A stretch of DNA of 64,000 nt from Agarivorans sp. Alg241-V36. Lineage in GTDB: Bacteria; Pseudomonadota; Gammaproteobacteria; Enterobacterales; Celerinatantimonadaceae. The stretch spans positions 558,289-622,288 of the forward strand of contig NZ_UNRE01000002.1 of assembly GCF_900537085.1 (NCBI RefSeq). The letters are read 5' to 3'. Positions 49,336-58,014 of the stretch are shown here, piece after piece. The notes below the pieces were generated by a model that was not told the origin of the DNA, searched no databases, and worked only from the letters and a program-made list of their open reading frames with translations. The position numbers and the translations under genes were made by a program. Position 1 is the stretch's first letter. Each line of letters starts with the position of its first letter.

Positions 49336-50238
49336 CTAGCGGCGTAGCAATATTTCTTTGAAGGCGTGGTCTAGCTCTTTGTAGCGAAAGTTAAAACCTT
49401 CGTTACTGAGTCGCTTAGGCAATACCTTTTGTCCACCAGTGATTAGGCTGGCCATTTCACCCATGGCAGTATTTAGCACCCAAGCTGGGGCGCGAAACAC
49501 ACAAGGGCGGTTGAGTTGCTTGCTAAGTGCTTGGCTAAACTGCTGATTAGTTACTGGGTTTGGCGAGGTTAGATTGTAAGCGCCGTGGCACTGCTGGTGA
49601 TTGAGCAAAAATATAATCGCGTCAACCATGTCGCTGATATGAATCCACGACATTTGCTGTTGCCCATTAGCCACAGGGCCGCCTAAACCTAGGCGAAAGG
49701 CTGGCAGCATTTTAGCCAAAGCTCCACCTTCTATGCCAATAACAACTCCGGTGCGTAATACACAAACGCGGGTATTTTCATTCGCCGCTTTTAGTGCGAT
49801 TTGCTCCCAAGTTTTACAAACTTGGTGAGGGAAGGAGTCGTCTTCAATAATGCTGGCTTCGTCTACATCTTGTTGGCCTTGTTCACCATAATAGCCAATG
49901 GCGCTGCCACTGATGAAGGTTTGAGGTGGCTGGTCACTTTGGGCAAATAGCTCAACTAGTTGTTCGGTCAAGACCCAGCGACTATCGCAAATGCGCTTTT
50001 TTTGTTGTTCACTCCAACGTTTGTTGGCAATGGGTTCGCCAGCTAGGTTAATAACAGCATCATATTCGTTAAGGTTGTTGAGATCTTTAAGGGAAGGAAT
50101 CGCCAGTAAATTGTGGCCTAGTTTTTGGTAAGCCTTAATCGGGTTGCGTGACAATATCGTCAGTTCATGACTAAATTGAAGATGTTTTACTAAGCGGCTG
50201 CCGATGAAGCCAGTTCCACCGGTAAGTAGTATTTTCAT
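49336..50238 (-). CDS. TIGR01777-type NAD(P)-binding epimerase-like protein (YfcH-like)
   Basis: 300 residues: Rossmann motif GGTGFIGS at residues 7-14, ISGSAIGYYGEQG in the active-site region and the C-terminal DUF1731 segment (PAWVLNTAMGEMASLITGGQKVLPKRL). Members are extended short-chain reductases of unknown substrate; E. coli YfcH is the reference. No neighbours suggest a pathway. Confidence 0.85.
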   Translation of the reverse strand: MKILLTGGTGFIGSRLVKHLQFSHELTILSRNPIKAYQKLGHNLLAIPSLKDLNNLNEYDAVINLAGEPIANKRWSEQQKKRICDSRWVLTEQLVELFAQSDQPPQTFISGSAIGYYGEQGQQDVDEASIIEDDSFPHQVCKTWEQIALKAANENTRVCVLRTGVVIGIEGGALAKMLPAFRLGLGGPVANGQQQMSWIHISDMVDAIIFLLNHQQCHGAYNLTSPNPVTNQQFSQALSKQLNRPCVFRAPAWVLNTAMGEMASLITGGQKVLPKRLSNEGFNFRYKELDHAFKEILLRR

Positions 50239-50323
50239 AATTTTGAGCAGTCCTTGTCAGGGCTAGCCATGTTACTCTTTGATTTAGTTAACAATAGCAG
50301 AGTTTTTGGGGATGGGAAGCAAG

Positions 50324-51037
50324 ATGAAGACGGTTTTGATTACGGGAGTCGGTCGGCGTTTAGGTTTTTTTCTTGCACATCAGTTTGTTGGCTTAGGTTA
50401 TCGGGTTATCGGTCAATATCGAAGTGAGCGCGCAGAGCTAGCCGAGCTAAGAGAGCTAGGTGTAATTCTAATACAAGCCGATTTTAGCCGACGTGACCAG
50501 CTATTAAGCTTTGTTGAACGTTTACCAAGTGAGTGTGAAAGCCTGGATGTATTGATTCATAACGCCTCGCTATTTGTGAGTGATGAGCCAAGCCATAGCC
50601 CCGCGGAGCAAGCCAATTTTTTTGATGCCATGTATGCGGTGCATATGTTAGCGCCAAAGCTGATTAACGAATGCATGTATCCAGCCTTGCGTAAGGCTAA
50701 GGGTTGCGTGGTGGTGATGAGCGATATTTATGCTCAGCAACCCCATGCTAAGTTTCGCTCTTACTGCGCCTCAAAAGCGGGTTTGGCTAACATGCTTAAA
50801 GCCTATGCCTGCCATTGGGCACCCGAGGTAAGGGTGAATGGAATAGAACCTGGGCCAATGTTGTTTTTAGAAGAACATGATCAGCAGCACCGTGATCGAG
50901 TATTGGCACAAACACCCTTAGCCAAAGAGGGCGGCATAGAGCCTGTGTGGCAAACCATAAAATTGCTAATTAATAATGAATACTTAACCGGTTGTTCAAT
51001 TAAAGTGGATGGTGGTAGGTCGCTCACCCAATGGTAA
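50324..51037 (+). CDS. folM: Dihydromonapterin reductase
   Basis: About 237 residues from ATG 50324; earlier in-frame starts (TTG 50306, ATG 50312) lack better support. It is a short-chain reductase with VLITGVGRRLGFFLA, catalytic Ser/Tyr/Lys in VMSDIYAQQ ... YCASKAG, and the GIEPGP stretch after the active site. The GRRLG cofactor loop is typical of FolM, which reduces dihydromonapterin to the tetrahydro form. The convergent folK-like gene overlaps its 3' end by 42 bases, linking two pterin/folate genes. Confidence 0.82.
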   Translation: MKTVLITGVGRRLGFFLAHQFVGLGYRVIGQYRSERAELAELRELGVILIQADFSRRDQLLSFVERLPSECESLDVLIHNASLFVSDEPSHSPAEQANFFDAMYAVHMLAPKLINECMYPALRKAKGCVVVMSDIYAQQPHAKFRSYCASKAGLANMLKAYACHWAPEVRVNGIEPGPMLFLEEHDQQHRDRVLAQTPLAKEGGIEPVWQTIKLLINNEYLTGCSIKVDGGRSLTQW

Positions 51038-51475
51038 GCAGCGCTCTGGGCTAAGCTGCAGGTTTATTGCTAGGGCATCAGCGAGCGTTTTAGCCGGTGT
51101 TGCAAACAGTTGTTGTTGTAACAAATGCAAAAAGGGATCTATCTCTAAATAGGCTAGGGCAGCTTGTTGTTCTACCGGCCCAATTAAATCAATGTCTAGA
51201 CTTCTGTCTTTAGCGCTAGAGAGCGGATCGCTGCGGTTACGCCCATGCCTAGCTTCAAGCTGATTAAAAAATTGCTTTAGTTGGCTGGGGCTTTGCTTAG
51301 ATTCAAACCAGCCAAGGGCATTGACAAATTTATGCTCAGTTTGCATGTCCCAAGGTGTGGTTTCAATAAACGAGCTAATGGTGAGAGTGTGCAAGCGTTC
51401 ACTTAGTTGGCACAGCGCGGCGGGCAGATGTTCATGTGGTTGAATGTTGCTGCCAAGGCTGCATAAGTAAAACAT
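50996..51475 (-). CDS. HPPK (6-hydroxymethyl-dihydropterin pyrophosphokinase)-like protein
   Basis: 159 residues matching HPPK: MFYLCSLGSNIQPHEHL, ETTPWDMQTEHKFVNALGWFE and the key EARHGRNRSDPLSSAKDRSLDIDLI with the two magnesium aspartates. It makes the pyrophosphate precursor of folate. The C-terminal part is shorter and different from E. coli FolK, so it may be a second, divergent paralogue. It overlaps folM convergently. Confidence 0.8.
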   Translation of the reverse strand: MFYLCSLGSNIQPHEHLPAALCQLSERLHTLTISSFIETTPWDMQTEHKFVNALGWFESKQSPSQLKQFFNQLEARHGRNRSDPLSSAKDRSLDIDLIGPVEQQAALAYLEIDPFLHLLQQQLFATPAKTLADALAINLQLSPERCLPLGERPTTIHFN

Positions 51476-51572
51476 CTGGTTGCTCCTGTTTACGTTTCAA
51501 TTTTATTTAGCCTTTTCGCCAGCGCTTATGCAAGCTAAACTGCTGAGCATAATCAGTTATTTCTAGGAGTGA

Positions 51573-52631
51573 GTGGTGAATCAACCCACCTCAATGCGCC
51601 ATGGCTTGGTAACCGCGGCTGCTTTAGTGGTTTTGTTGGCTGGGCTTAAAGCTGCAACACCGGTATTAATTCCGTTTTTAATGTCGATGTTTATTGCCAT
51701 CATCGCTAGTCCCATTGTTAATTTTTTAACTCGCCTTCGGATCCCTCGAGTGCTGTCGGTGTTCTTGGTATTAATGCTGATTGTGTGTTTAATCTTGCTG
51801 CTAGCAGGCGTTGTAGGCAGTTCTATTAGCGACTTTCGAGCATCAATTCCCATATATCGAGAACAATTATTGGTGCAACTGGCCGGTTTAACCGAGTTTG
51901 CCGCACGATTTGATATTGAACTGTCGATGGGCGTGGTGACCGACTACTTCGACCCTGGGATTATTTTAGGTTTGTTTGCTAATACCTTAACTGGCTTAAG
52001 CGGTGCCGCAGCCAATATTTTCATTATATTGCTGGTTACCATTTTTATGTTGCTTGAAGCCGATACCATGCCGCAGCGAATGCACGACGCCATTCATAAT
52101 CCCGGCGTGCGAATGTCTCAGGTGAATAAATTTCTTAAAGCGGTAAATAGCTACATTGCCGTTAAAACCTTAATTAGCTTGTTTACCGCTATTCCCATCA
52201 CCATTGTGCTTAGCCTGTTGGATTTAGACTATGCAATCCTGTGGGGGATTTTGGCCTTTTTGCTTAATTACATTCCTAACGTGGGCTCACTGATTGCGGC
52301 TATTCCGCCAGTATTACTGGCCTTATTGCAGCTGGGGCCTAGTCAGGCCTTAGCGGTTGCCGGCCTTTATGTGTCGGTAAACTTGGTGATGGGCAATGTT
52401 GTAGAGCCGCGCATTATGGGCAAAGGTTTAGGCCTTTCTTCTCTGGTGGTGGTGCTGTCGTTAATCTTCTGGGGATGGTTGTTTGGCAGTGTAGGTATGT
52501 TGTTGTCGGTGCCGCTGACCATGATTATTAAAATTGGTTTGGAATCGAGTAACAGTGGACACTGGTTCTCGCGTATCCTTAGCCACCCTGACGAACTAAA
52601 GAAAAAGAGTGAACCTGTAGATGAAGCTTGA
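51573..52631 (+). CDS. AI-2E family transporter (YdiK/PerM-like)
   Basis: 352 residues (start GTG 51573 or 51576; AGGAG just upstream) with about eight membrane segments and the family patterns AATPVLIPFLMSMFIAIIASPIV and LNYIPNVGSLIAAIPPVLLALLQLGP. Despite the family name, members have been linked to varied exports (AI-2 or sodium). The stop overlaps the next gene by 11 bases, so the two are coupled. Confidence 0.84.
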   Translation: MVNQPTSMRHGLVTAAALVVLLAGLKAATPVLIPFLMSMFIAIIASPIVNFLTRLRIPRVLSVFLVLMLIVCLILLLAGVVGSSISDFRASIPIYREQLLVQLAGLTEFAARFDIELSMGVVTDYFDPGIILGLFANTLTGLSGAAANIFIILLVTIFMLLEADTMPQRMHDAIHNPGVRMSQVNKFLKAVNSYIAVKTLISLFTAIPITIVLSLLDLDYAILWGILAFLLNYIPNVGSLIAAIPPVLLALLQLGPSQALAVAGLYVSVNLVMGNVVEPRIMGKGLGLSSLVVVLSLIFWGWLFGSVGMLLSVPLTMIIKIGLESSNSGHWFSRILSHPDELKKKSEPVDEA

Positions 52632-53502
52632 GTTGCCTGTACTTAATCAACAAGCCTTACGCGCGGTGCATGGCCGTGGCCACTGCATAGCAGGGGCTGA
52701 GTCATTCAACATTGAATGGCTGCCACCGGTAATGTTGATTGTTGCTTATGCCCCTTTAAGTGATGAGCTAATTAATCAATTAGTTCAGCAGCTAAGTGCA
52801 GAACCTTTGGTTGAAGGTATATTTTTGCAACAGCGAGACCAAGCCATGGCACCGGTGAATCACTTATGGGGTTGTGAGCAAACACCTACCGAGGTGAGTG
52901 AGCTTGGATTGCGTTACAAGGTTGAAGTAGGCACCCATCAAAACTTTGGCATTTTCTTGGATATGGCCAAAGGGCGTGAGTGGGTGAAGCAGCATGCCGA
53001 GGCTAAGCAAGTACTTAATCTATTCTCTTATACTTGTGGCTTTGCCGTGGCAGCCATTGCAGGCGGTGCTAAGTCGGTGGTGAATATTGATATGAGCAAA
53101 GCTGCGCTAAGTGTTGGTCGCGATAACTTGCGTCTTAATCAGTTAGATGACAAAAAGGCGCGCTTTTTTGGTCATGATTTGTTTAAGTCTTGGGGTAAGC
53201 TGCGTAAACATGGTCCTTATGAGTTGGTGATTGCCGATCCACCGTCGATGCAAAAAGGCAGCTTTTTAGTAGAAAAAGACTACCCACGTATCATTCGCCA
53301 GCTACCTAGTTTGTTAAGTGAAAACGGTATAGCAATGCTGTGTTTAAATGCGCCTTGGTTAAGCCGAGACTTTTTGTTGGATGCAGTCGCGAGTGAAGCG
53401 CCGCAGCTTAAGTGGCTTGAAACTCTAGAAAGGCCAGCCACAGTCCAAGAAAAAAGCCTCGATGATGGTTTAAAAGTACTGATATTCCAAAACCAAATCT
53501 AA
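52621..53502 (+). CDS. Class I SAM-dependent methyltransferase (RlmI/RlmK-like)
   Basis: 293 residues of the Methyltrans_SAM family. The N-terminal part is small; the catalytic domain starts near residue 110 (NFGIFLDMAKGREWV), with the SAM-binding VLNLFSYTCGFAVAAIAGGAKSV and the catalytic ADPPSMQKG. The layout resembles rRNA cytosine/guanine methyltransferases such as RlmI or RlmK, but the PUA/THUMP domain of those is missing. The target is unknown. It is translated with the preceding transporter gene. Confidence 0.82.
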   Translation: MKLELPVLNQQALRAVHGRGHCIAGAESFNIEWLPPVMLIVAYAPLSDELINQLVQQLSAEPLVEGIFLQQRDQAMAPVNHLWGCEQTPTEVSELGLRYKVEVGTHQNFGIFLDMAKGREWVKQHAEAKQVLNLFSYTCGFAVAAIAGGAKSVVNIDMSKAALSVGRDNLRLNQLDDKKARFFGHDLFKSWGKLRKHGPYELVIADPPSMQKGSFLVEKDYPRIIRQLPSLLSENGIAMLCLNAPWLSRDFLLDAVASEAPQLKWLETLERPATVQEKSLDDGLKVLIFQNQI

Positions 53503-53614
53503 CTACAAATATCACAATTTAGCCCTTTATTAGCCTTTGCACCTAAGCGAAAACTAACGCTCTGCTAAGCTTGTATTAAGCCTTTGATTCAAAGGTTTAA
53601 TACAAGGAGCGTAT

Positions 53615-54349
53615 ATGGGGTTTCGTTTTTCTCACCTGTTTTCTTCGTTACTTAAAAGTCTTCGCGATATCTCGCCCATCGTTGTAGTTGTGCTGTTTTT
53701 TCAATGGGGAGTACTCGACAGTAGTTTGCCCAATGTTTTGAGTATTTTGGCTGGCGCGGTAATGGTGATAGTTGGCTTAAGCTTTTTTGTAATGGGCCTA
53801 GAGTTAGGCTTGTTTCCCATAGGTGAAAACCTCGCCCATGCCTTTGCTAACAAAGGCAGTTTATTGGCATTGCTAAGTTTTGCATTTTGCTTAGGCTTTG
53901 GCACTACCATCGCCGAACCGGCGCTGGTGGCGGTAGCTAAAGAAGCCGCTGAAGTCGCCGCTGAAGCAAAACACATCGAAAATACCGAAACTAGCATGCA
54001 GGAGTATGCTGCAGGGTTGCGCCTAAGCGTGGCCTTTGCCGTTGGCTTAGCCATTGTGATTGGTGTAGTGCGAATTATAAAAGGCTGGCCACTGTATCTA
54101 ATTATTATTGGCGGTTACATGCTAATTGTGTTGCTAACCATGTTCGCCCCACAAGAAATAATTGGCATTGCCTATGACTCCGGCGGGGTAACTACCTCAA
54201 CCATTACTGTACCGCTAGTGACTGCCTTAGGGGTAGGTTTGGCATCGGCCATTAAAGGCCGTAATCCCTTGCTCGATGGTTTTGGTTTAATTGCTTTAGC
54301 TTCGCTAACGCCAATGATGTTTGTGATGCTTTACGGGATAGTCTATTGA
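53615..54349 (+). CDS. DUF1538 membrane protein, first subunit (UmpA-like)
   Basis: 244 residues with about six membrane helices and the DUF1538 repeat marks [42 protein letters not shown] and [18 protein letters not shown]1538 pairs act together; UmpAB of Halomonas was reported as a two-component monovalent-cation/proton antiporter. It overlaps the second DUF1538 gene by 4 bases, so the subunits are made in equal amounts. A PII-like protein follows. Confidence 0.82.
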   Translation: MGFRFSHLFSSLLKSLRDISPIVVVVLFFQWGVLDSSLPNVLSILAGAVMVIVGLSFFVMGLELGLFPIGENLAHAFANKGSLLALLSFAFCLGFGTTIAEPALVAVAKEAAEVAAEAKHIENTETSMQEYAAGLRLSVAFAVGLAIVIGVVRIIKGWPLYLIIIGGYMLIVLLTMFAPQEIIGIAYDSGGVTTSTITVPLVTALGVGLASAIKGRNPLLDGFGLIALASLTPMMFVMLYGIVY

Positions 54350-55143
54350 TTAGCGCAAGCGTAAGGTTTTTAGAAACTCTATTTGCTACCTTGGGAGATA
54401 TTTTCCCCATTGTGGTGACTATATTGGTGTTTCAATACTTAGTTATTAAAAGGCCAATTAACCAGCCAAAACAGTTGTTGTTAGGTACTGCTTTTGTTGT
54501 GCTGGGCATGGTGCTGTTTTTACTGGGCTTGGAGCAGGCCTTGTTTCCTCTGGGACAATCTATGGCGAAGCAACTCACCAGCGCGGAGTTTTTGGGCTTA
54601 GAAGAATCTTCGGTGTATATCGCCTCTGAACACTGGGCCGCTTATGCCTGGATTTACTTGTTTTCAGCGGCAATCGGTTTTAGTACCACTATCGCTGAGC
54701 CCTCCCTTTTAGCCGTTGCGATAAAAGCCAATGGCGTGTCTGGCGGTGCGGTATCCATAGGAGGTTTGCGGATCTCGGTGGCGATTGGTGTGGCGCTAGG
54801 CTTAGCCTTAGGCAGTTACCGGATAGTGGTAGGTGACCCGCTGCATTACTACATTATTGCCGGCTATATACTGGTTGTTATTCAAACCCTGTTTGCACCC
54901 AAAGCGATTATCCCCTTGGCTTATGATAGCGGTGGGGTGACAACGTCCACGGTTACAGTGCCCTTAGTTACCGCGCTAGGTTTAGGTTTAGCTGAATCAG
55001 TACCTGGGCGCAGCCCTTTGCTTGATGGTTTTGGCTTAATTGCTTTTGCCAGCTTATTTCCAATCATTTCGGTGCTTGCTTATGCGCAAGTCACTAGTTT
55101 CTTAGCAAGTTCTAGTTTGTCAGGAGATGACGATGAAATTTAA
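54346..55143 (+). CDS. DUF1538 membrane protein, second subunit (UmpB-like)
   Basis: 265 residues, same fold as the preceding gene: [18 protein letters not shown] and [24 protein letters not shown], so the pair arose by duplication. The start overlaps the first gene. It ends about 11 bases into the PII-like gene, giving a coupled three-gene operon. A regulated antiporter role is inferred from the family. Confidence 0.82.
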   Translation: MISASVRFLETLFATLGDIFPIVVTILVFQYLVIKRPINQPKQLLLGTAFVVLGMVLFLLGLEQALFPLGQSMAKQLTSAEFLGLEESSVYIASEHWAAYAWIYLFSAAIGFSTTIAEPSLLAVAIKANGVSGGAVSIGGLRISVAIGVALGLALGSYRIVVGDPLHYYIIAGYILVVIQTLFAPKAIIPLAYDSGGVTTSTVTVPLVTALGLGLAESVPGRSPLLDGFGLIAFASLFPIISVLAYAQVTSFLASSSLSGDDDEI

Positions 55144-55486
55144 ATTGATTCTTGCCTTTGTTGATGACCAAAAAACCACCTTGGTGCTAGATTCTGCTCG
55201 CGCTGCAGGCGCGACTGGTGCAACGGTAATTAACAATGCGCGAGGTGAAGGAGTACATCGCAAAAAGACCTTTTTTGGTTTGAATTTAGAAGCGCAGCGG
55301 GACGTATTGCTGTTTGTGGTAGAGAGCCACCTAGCCAAACCTATTTTAAATACCATTAGCGCGGTGGCTGAGTTTGACCAAGAAGAGGGGCAGGGGATCG
55401 CTGTTTTGCTAGACGTAGAAGAAGCGGTTGGCGTAGCCCATCAAATTCAGGCATTAACACATAAAGTACCAATAGATGAAGAGTAA
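55133..55486 (+). CDS. PII-like regulatory protein of the DUF1538 operon
   Basis: 117 residues from ATG 55133 (AGGAG 6 bases upstream; an in-frame ATG at 55127 overlaps that site). The PII ferredoxin-like fold is visible: [48 protein letters not shown], then RDVLLFVVE and GQGIAVLLDVEEAVGV. The uridylylated tyrosine of GlnB T-loops is missing. By analogy with GlnK-AmtB it may gate the DUF1538 transporter in response to nucleotide. Confidence 0.75.
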   Translation: MKFKLILAFVDDQKTTLVLDSARAAGATGATVINNARGEGVHRKKTFFGLNLEAQRDVLLFVVESHLAKPILNTISAVAEFDQEEGQGIAVLLDVEEAVGVAHQIQALTHKVPIDEE

Positions 55487-55881
55487 GCAAGTTAAATGTG
55501 AATAAATAGTTATTCAGAGCTCAATAATTGTCTACCTCTGTGCATAACTGTTGTGTTTTGATTTTCTTATCCACACATTCTGTGGATTAAAGTGTGTATG
55601 AAACCACTGTTTATTAATATCTTATTGTTTTATATGACTTTTTTCTGTTGTCTAAAAAAGAAGCGATGATTTGTGGTGGTATTTTAATAGTTGCATTCTA
55701 CTGAAAACTGTTAGCGGTAAATTATTTGTAAGCTCTATCACTTCTCTACCTTCCGGCTTCTATAGCCCTACATAAATTTCTACTTACTAGTGACAAAATA
55801 AAAAATAGTTGAGAAAGCTGCAATCAAAGCCGCTGCTGATTCGTTACTGCTAAGCAAAGTCATTAATGGAAAGGGAAAAAG
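55487..55881. other. Gene-free region with a cluster of DnaA boxes
   Basis: No gene is seen. TGTGCATAA (55539-55547, minus-oriented TTATGCACA) and TTATCCACA (55567-55575) are perfect DnaA boxes; TGTGGATTA (55581-55589) has one mismatch. TTATCCACA and TGTGGATTA also form an inverted repeat. AT-rich sequence follows to 55680. Confidence 0.6.
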
Positions 55882-56787
55882 ATGGAACCAAAACAATTAG
55901 ACAACGCAGCTTTGTGGTTGCGAGTAGGCTTAGGTTTAGTGTTTATTATTGGTGGTAGCTCAAAACTAAGCTTGTTGTTAGACCCAAGTGCTGAAGCAGC
56001 AATGGTGGCCAACTACATGGGAGCCACGGGTTATATTAATGAGTTATTTCAAGATTATTTGTTTTCTGCTGGATTCTTAAGCCCTTGGGCATTTCTAACC
56101 ACCTTATCTGCTTTTGAGTTATTTTCGGGTGTTGCTTTGGCTGCAGGTTTTTTAGTTAGGCCATTGGCCTTATTTTACGGATTTTTGCTGTGGACCTTTG
56201 TGGTTTCGCTACCCGTTGATACCGTACCTGGTGCATCGGTAGGTGTAAGCACTTATACTTCACCAGCGATATTTGTGCAGATTAGGGATATTAGCCTTTC
56301 GGGCATGATGTTTGTGTTGTTTAACCTAGGAGCTGGTGCGTTAAGCATCGATGAACGCCTGCGTAGTAAGCGTGGTTTGGTGAGTACAAAAACACAAGAC
56401 TGGCAAACTTTAGGCTTGTTGTTACGCTTCTCCTTAGGTGTGACTTTTATCGTGGCTGGCTTTTTCGCAGGTTATGCAAAAATTCCCAGTTTCGCTACTC
56501 ATCAGCTGGTTTTATTGGTTTTGGGCCTAATTTTCATTTTTGCTCATGGTAAAACTCTAAAAATGGGAGCTGTAGCCTGCGTATTAGTGATGATTTGGTT
56601 TATGCTTCAGAAGTTCTCTATCGATAAGTCACTGATTAAGAACTTGAACGGAGTTAAACGAGAGTTTGCTTTAGCTGCGGCAGCCATAGTGTTAGCAAAA
56701 CTGGGTGGAGGAAACCGCTTTAGTTTGCAAGACATGTTGCTCAGAGTGAGGTCTTACTACTTGTTTAACCGTGCAGTGAGTAAGTGA
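55882..56787 (+). CDS. DoxX/DoxD-type membrane protein
   Basis: 301 residues, two similar halves of about four membrane helices each (LWLRVGLGLVFIIGGSSKL and LLRFSLGVTFIVAGFFAGYAKI). This is a duplicated DoxX domain, related to the small subunit of thiosulfate:quinone oxidoreductase (DoxD). Substrate and electron acceptor are not known. It lies 77 bases before an ECF sigma gene, with a hairpin between. Confidence 0.75.
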   Translation: MEPKQLDNAALWLRVGLGLVFIIGGSSKLSLLLDPSAEAAMVANYMGATGYINELFQDYLFSAGFLSPWAFLTTLSAFELFSGVALAAGFLVRPLALFYGFLLWTFVVSLPVDTVPGASVGVSTYTSPAIFVQIRDISLSGMMFVLFNLGAGALSIDERLRSKRGLVSTKTQDWQTLGLLLRFSLGVTFIVAGFFAGYAKIPSFATHQLVLLVLGLIFIFAHGKTLKMGAVACVLVMIWFMLQKFSIDKSLIKNLNGVKREFALAAAAIVLAKLGGGNRFSLQDMLLRVRSYYLFNRAVSK

Positions 56788-56795
56788 TAGCTTGT

Positions 56796-56813
56796 TCGGC
56801 GCGAAAGCGCCGA
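56796..56813 (+). terminator. Hairpin with GAAA loop after the DoxX gene
   Basis: TCGGCGC / GCGCCGA, 7-bp stem closed by a GAAA tetraloop. There is no T-run, so it may attenuate or stabilise RNA more than terminate. Confidence 0.45.
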
Positions 56814-56864
56814 GTTACTTGAATAACAAAGGAATGTCTGCTGGATAGTTAGCAGTAAGATAGC

Positions 56865-57380
56865 ATGCTGAAATTGTTTAAACGTAAGGCCCGGCCGGTA
56901 TTTTCGGACGCGCTGCTTAACCAGTTATATCGCTATAGTTTTTCACTATGCCACAATAGTGAGCAGGCCTATGACCTATTGCAAAGCTGTTGCGAAAAAG
57001 TGCTGCAAAAAGATCCTCCGCCAGAACCTCTTAAACCCTTTATGATGCGAGTGATTCGCAACGAATTTATCGACAACTTTCGCCGTAAGAAGCTCGAGTT
57101 GGTGGTGGATGAAGACCAGTATATTGACGCTACTATTGTGGAAGAGAGCCTACAAGATATGGAGCTGTTGCTTATTGACCAGCAGCATGTGGGCTTGGTA
57201 ATGGAACGTTTGTCTGAAGATGAGCGCGAACTTTTATATTTGTGGGCGGTAGAAGGCTTTAGCATTCAAGAAATTGCTACCACTAGCGGCGTGGCCCGCG
57301 GCACATTGTTATCCAGAGTTTCCCGCTTGAAAAAGCGTTTAAGTGATGAGTTTGGTCACTTGATTGAGGAGGTCTCTTAG
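56865..57380 (+). CDS. ECF-type RNA polymerase sigma factor
   Basis: 171 residues: sigma region 2 (about 15-80; LYRYSFSLCHNSEQAYDLLQ ... VIRNEFIDNFRRKK) and region 4 (about 110-165; LSEDERELLYLWAVEGFSIQEIATTSGVARGTLLSRV). It is followed one base later by a single-pass membrane protein that is the likely anti-sigma. The signal is unknown; DoxX neighbours suggest redox or sulfur stress. Confidence 0.85.
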   Translation: MLKLFKRKARPVFSDALLNQLYRYSFSLCHNSEQAYDLLQSCCEKVLQKDPPPEPLKPFMMRVIRNEFIDNFRRKKLELVVDEDQYIDATIVEESLQDMELLLIDQQHVGLVMERLSEDERELLYLWAVEGFSIQEIATTSGVARGTLLSRVSRLKKRLSDEFGHLIEEVS

Positions 57381-57381
57381 G

Positions 57382-57948
57382 ATGAGCTTTAGTGCGCAAG
57401 ATGGCAGCTTTAAGCAGCTAACTCGAGATTACTTTCAAGAGCTGCAGCTTTCTAAGAAACAAGTAAATAAATTGCAGGGCCTAGCCAGAAGTAAGCAATT
57501 TGATGGAAGCCAATGGGCTTGGGCGACGGCGGTTTCTTGTGTGTTGGCCGTGACTGTCTACTTGGCATTTTTTGCCGGCATTAATTATTCCGCTATTTCG
57601 AAAGAAATTGCTTATAACCATAACAGCCAGATGCAAATGGAAGTTATGTCTTCATCAATTAACGACATTCAAAAGCACCTTAATCGTTTAGATTTTAAGC
57701 TGATTCAATCGCAGCGATTAGACAAGGAAAAGTGGGAGCTAATCGGTGGGCGCTACTGCAGCATTGACGGCCGAATTGCCGCACAGTTAAAAGTAAGAAA
57801 TCGCCAAAGCTTGCAAATACACACTTTTTATCAAGCCAAGTTACCCGAAGAATGGCTAAATATCACCAAGAAAAAAGAGCTAGAAGTAGACGGTGTTAAA
57901 GTAAAAGTATGGCAAGAAAAGGGCTTACTTATTGGTTTAGCTATTTAG
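57382..57948 (+). CDS. Single-pass membrane protein, probable anti-sigma factor
   Basis: 188 residues from ATG 57382, one base after the sigma stop. A short cytoplasmic N-terminus (about 1-44) is followed by one transmembrane helix (about 46-68; AWATAVSCVLAVTVYLAFFAG), a coiled-coil stalk (about 85-115) and a small periplasmic domain (KWELIGGRYCSIDGRIAAQL). The layout and position fit an anti-sigma factor, but no ZAS metal motif (HxxxCxxC) is present, so the fold would be unusual. Confidence 0.6.
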   Translation: MSFSAQDGSFKQLTRDYFQELQLSKKQVNKLQGLARSKQFDGSQWAWATAVSCVLAVTVYLAFFAGINYSAISKEIAYNHNSQMQMEVMSSSINDIQKHLNRLDFKLIQSQRLDKEKWELIGGRYCSIDGRIAAQLKVRNRQSLQIHTFYQAKLPEEWLNITKKKELEVDGVKVKVWQEKGLLIGLAI

Positions 57949-57967
57949 CTATCTAATCAACAGACAC

Positions 57968-57997
57968 AAAAAAGCCGATCGCTAGATCGGCTTTTTT
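57968..57997. terminator. Bidirectional terminator between sigma operon and pta
   Basis: AAAAAGCCGATC / GATCGGCTTTTT, 12-bp stem with a 4-base loop and T-runs on both strands. Confidence 0.92.
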
Positions 57998-58014
57998 ATT
58001 GCTTAATAATAAGC

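Noticed and set aside
55539-55680. A chromosomal replication origin
   Set aside because: Only three DnaA boxes, no dnaA/gidA/rnpA neighbours and no 13-mer array; kept as a DnaA-box cluster only.
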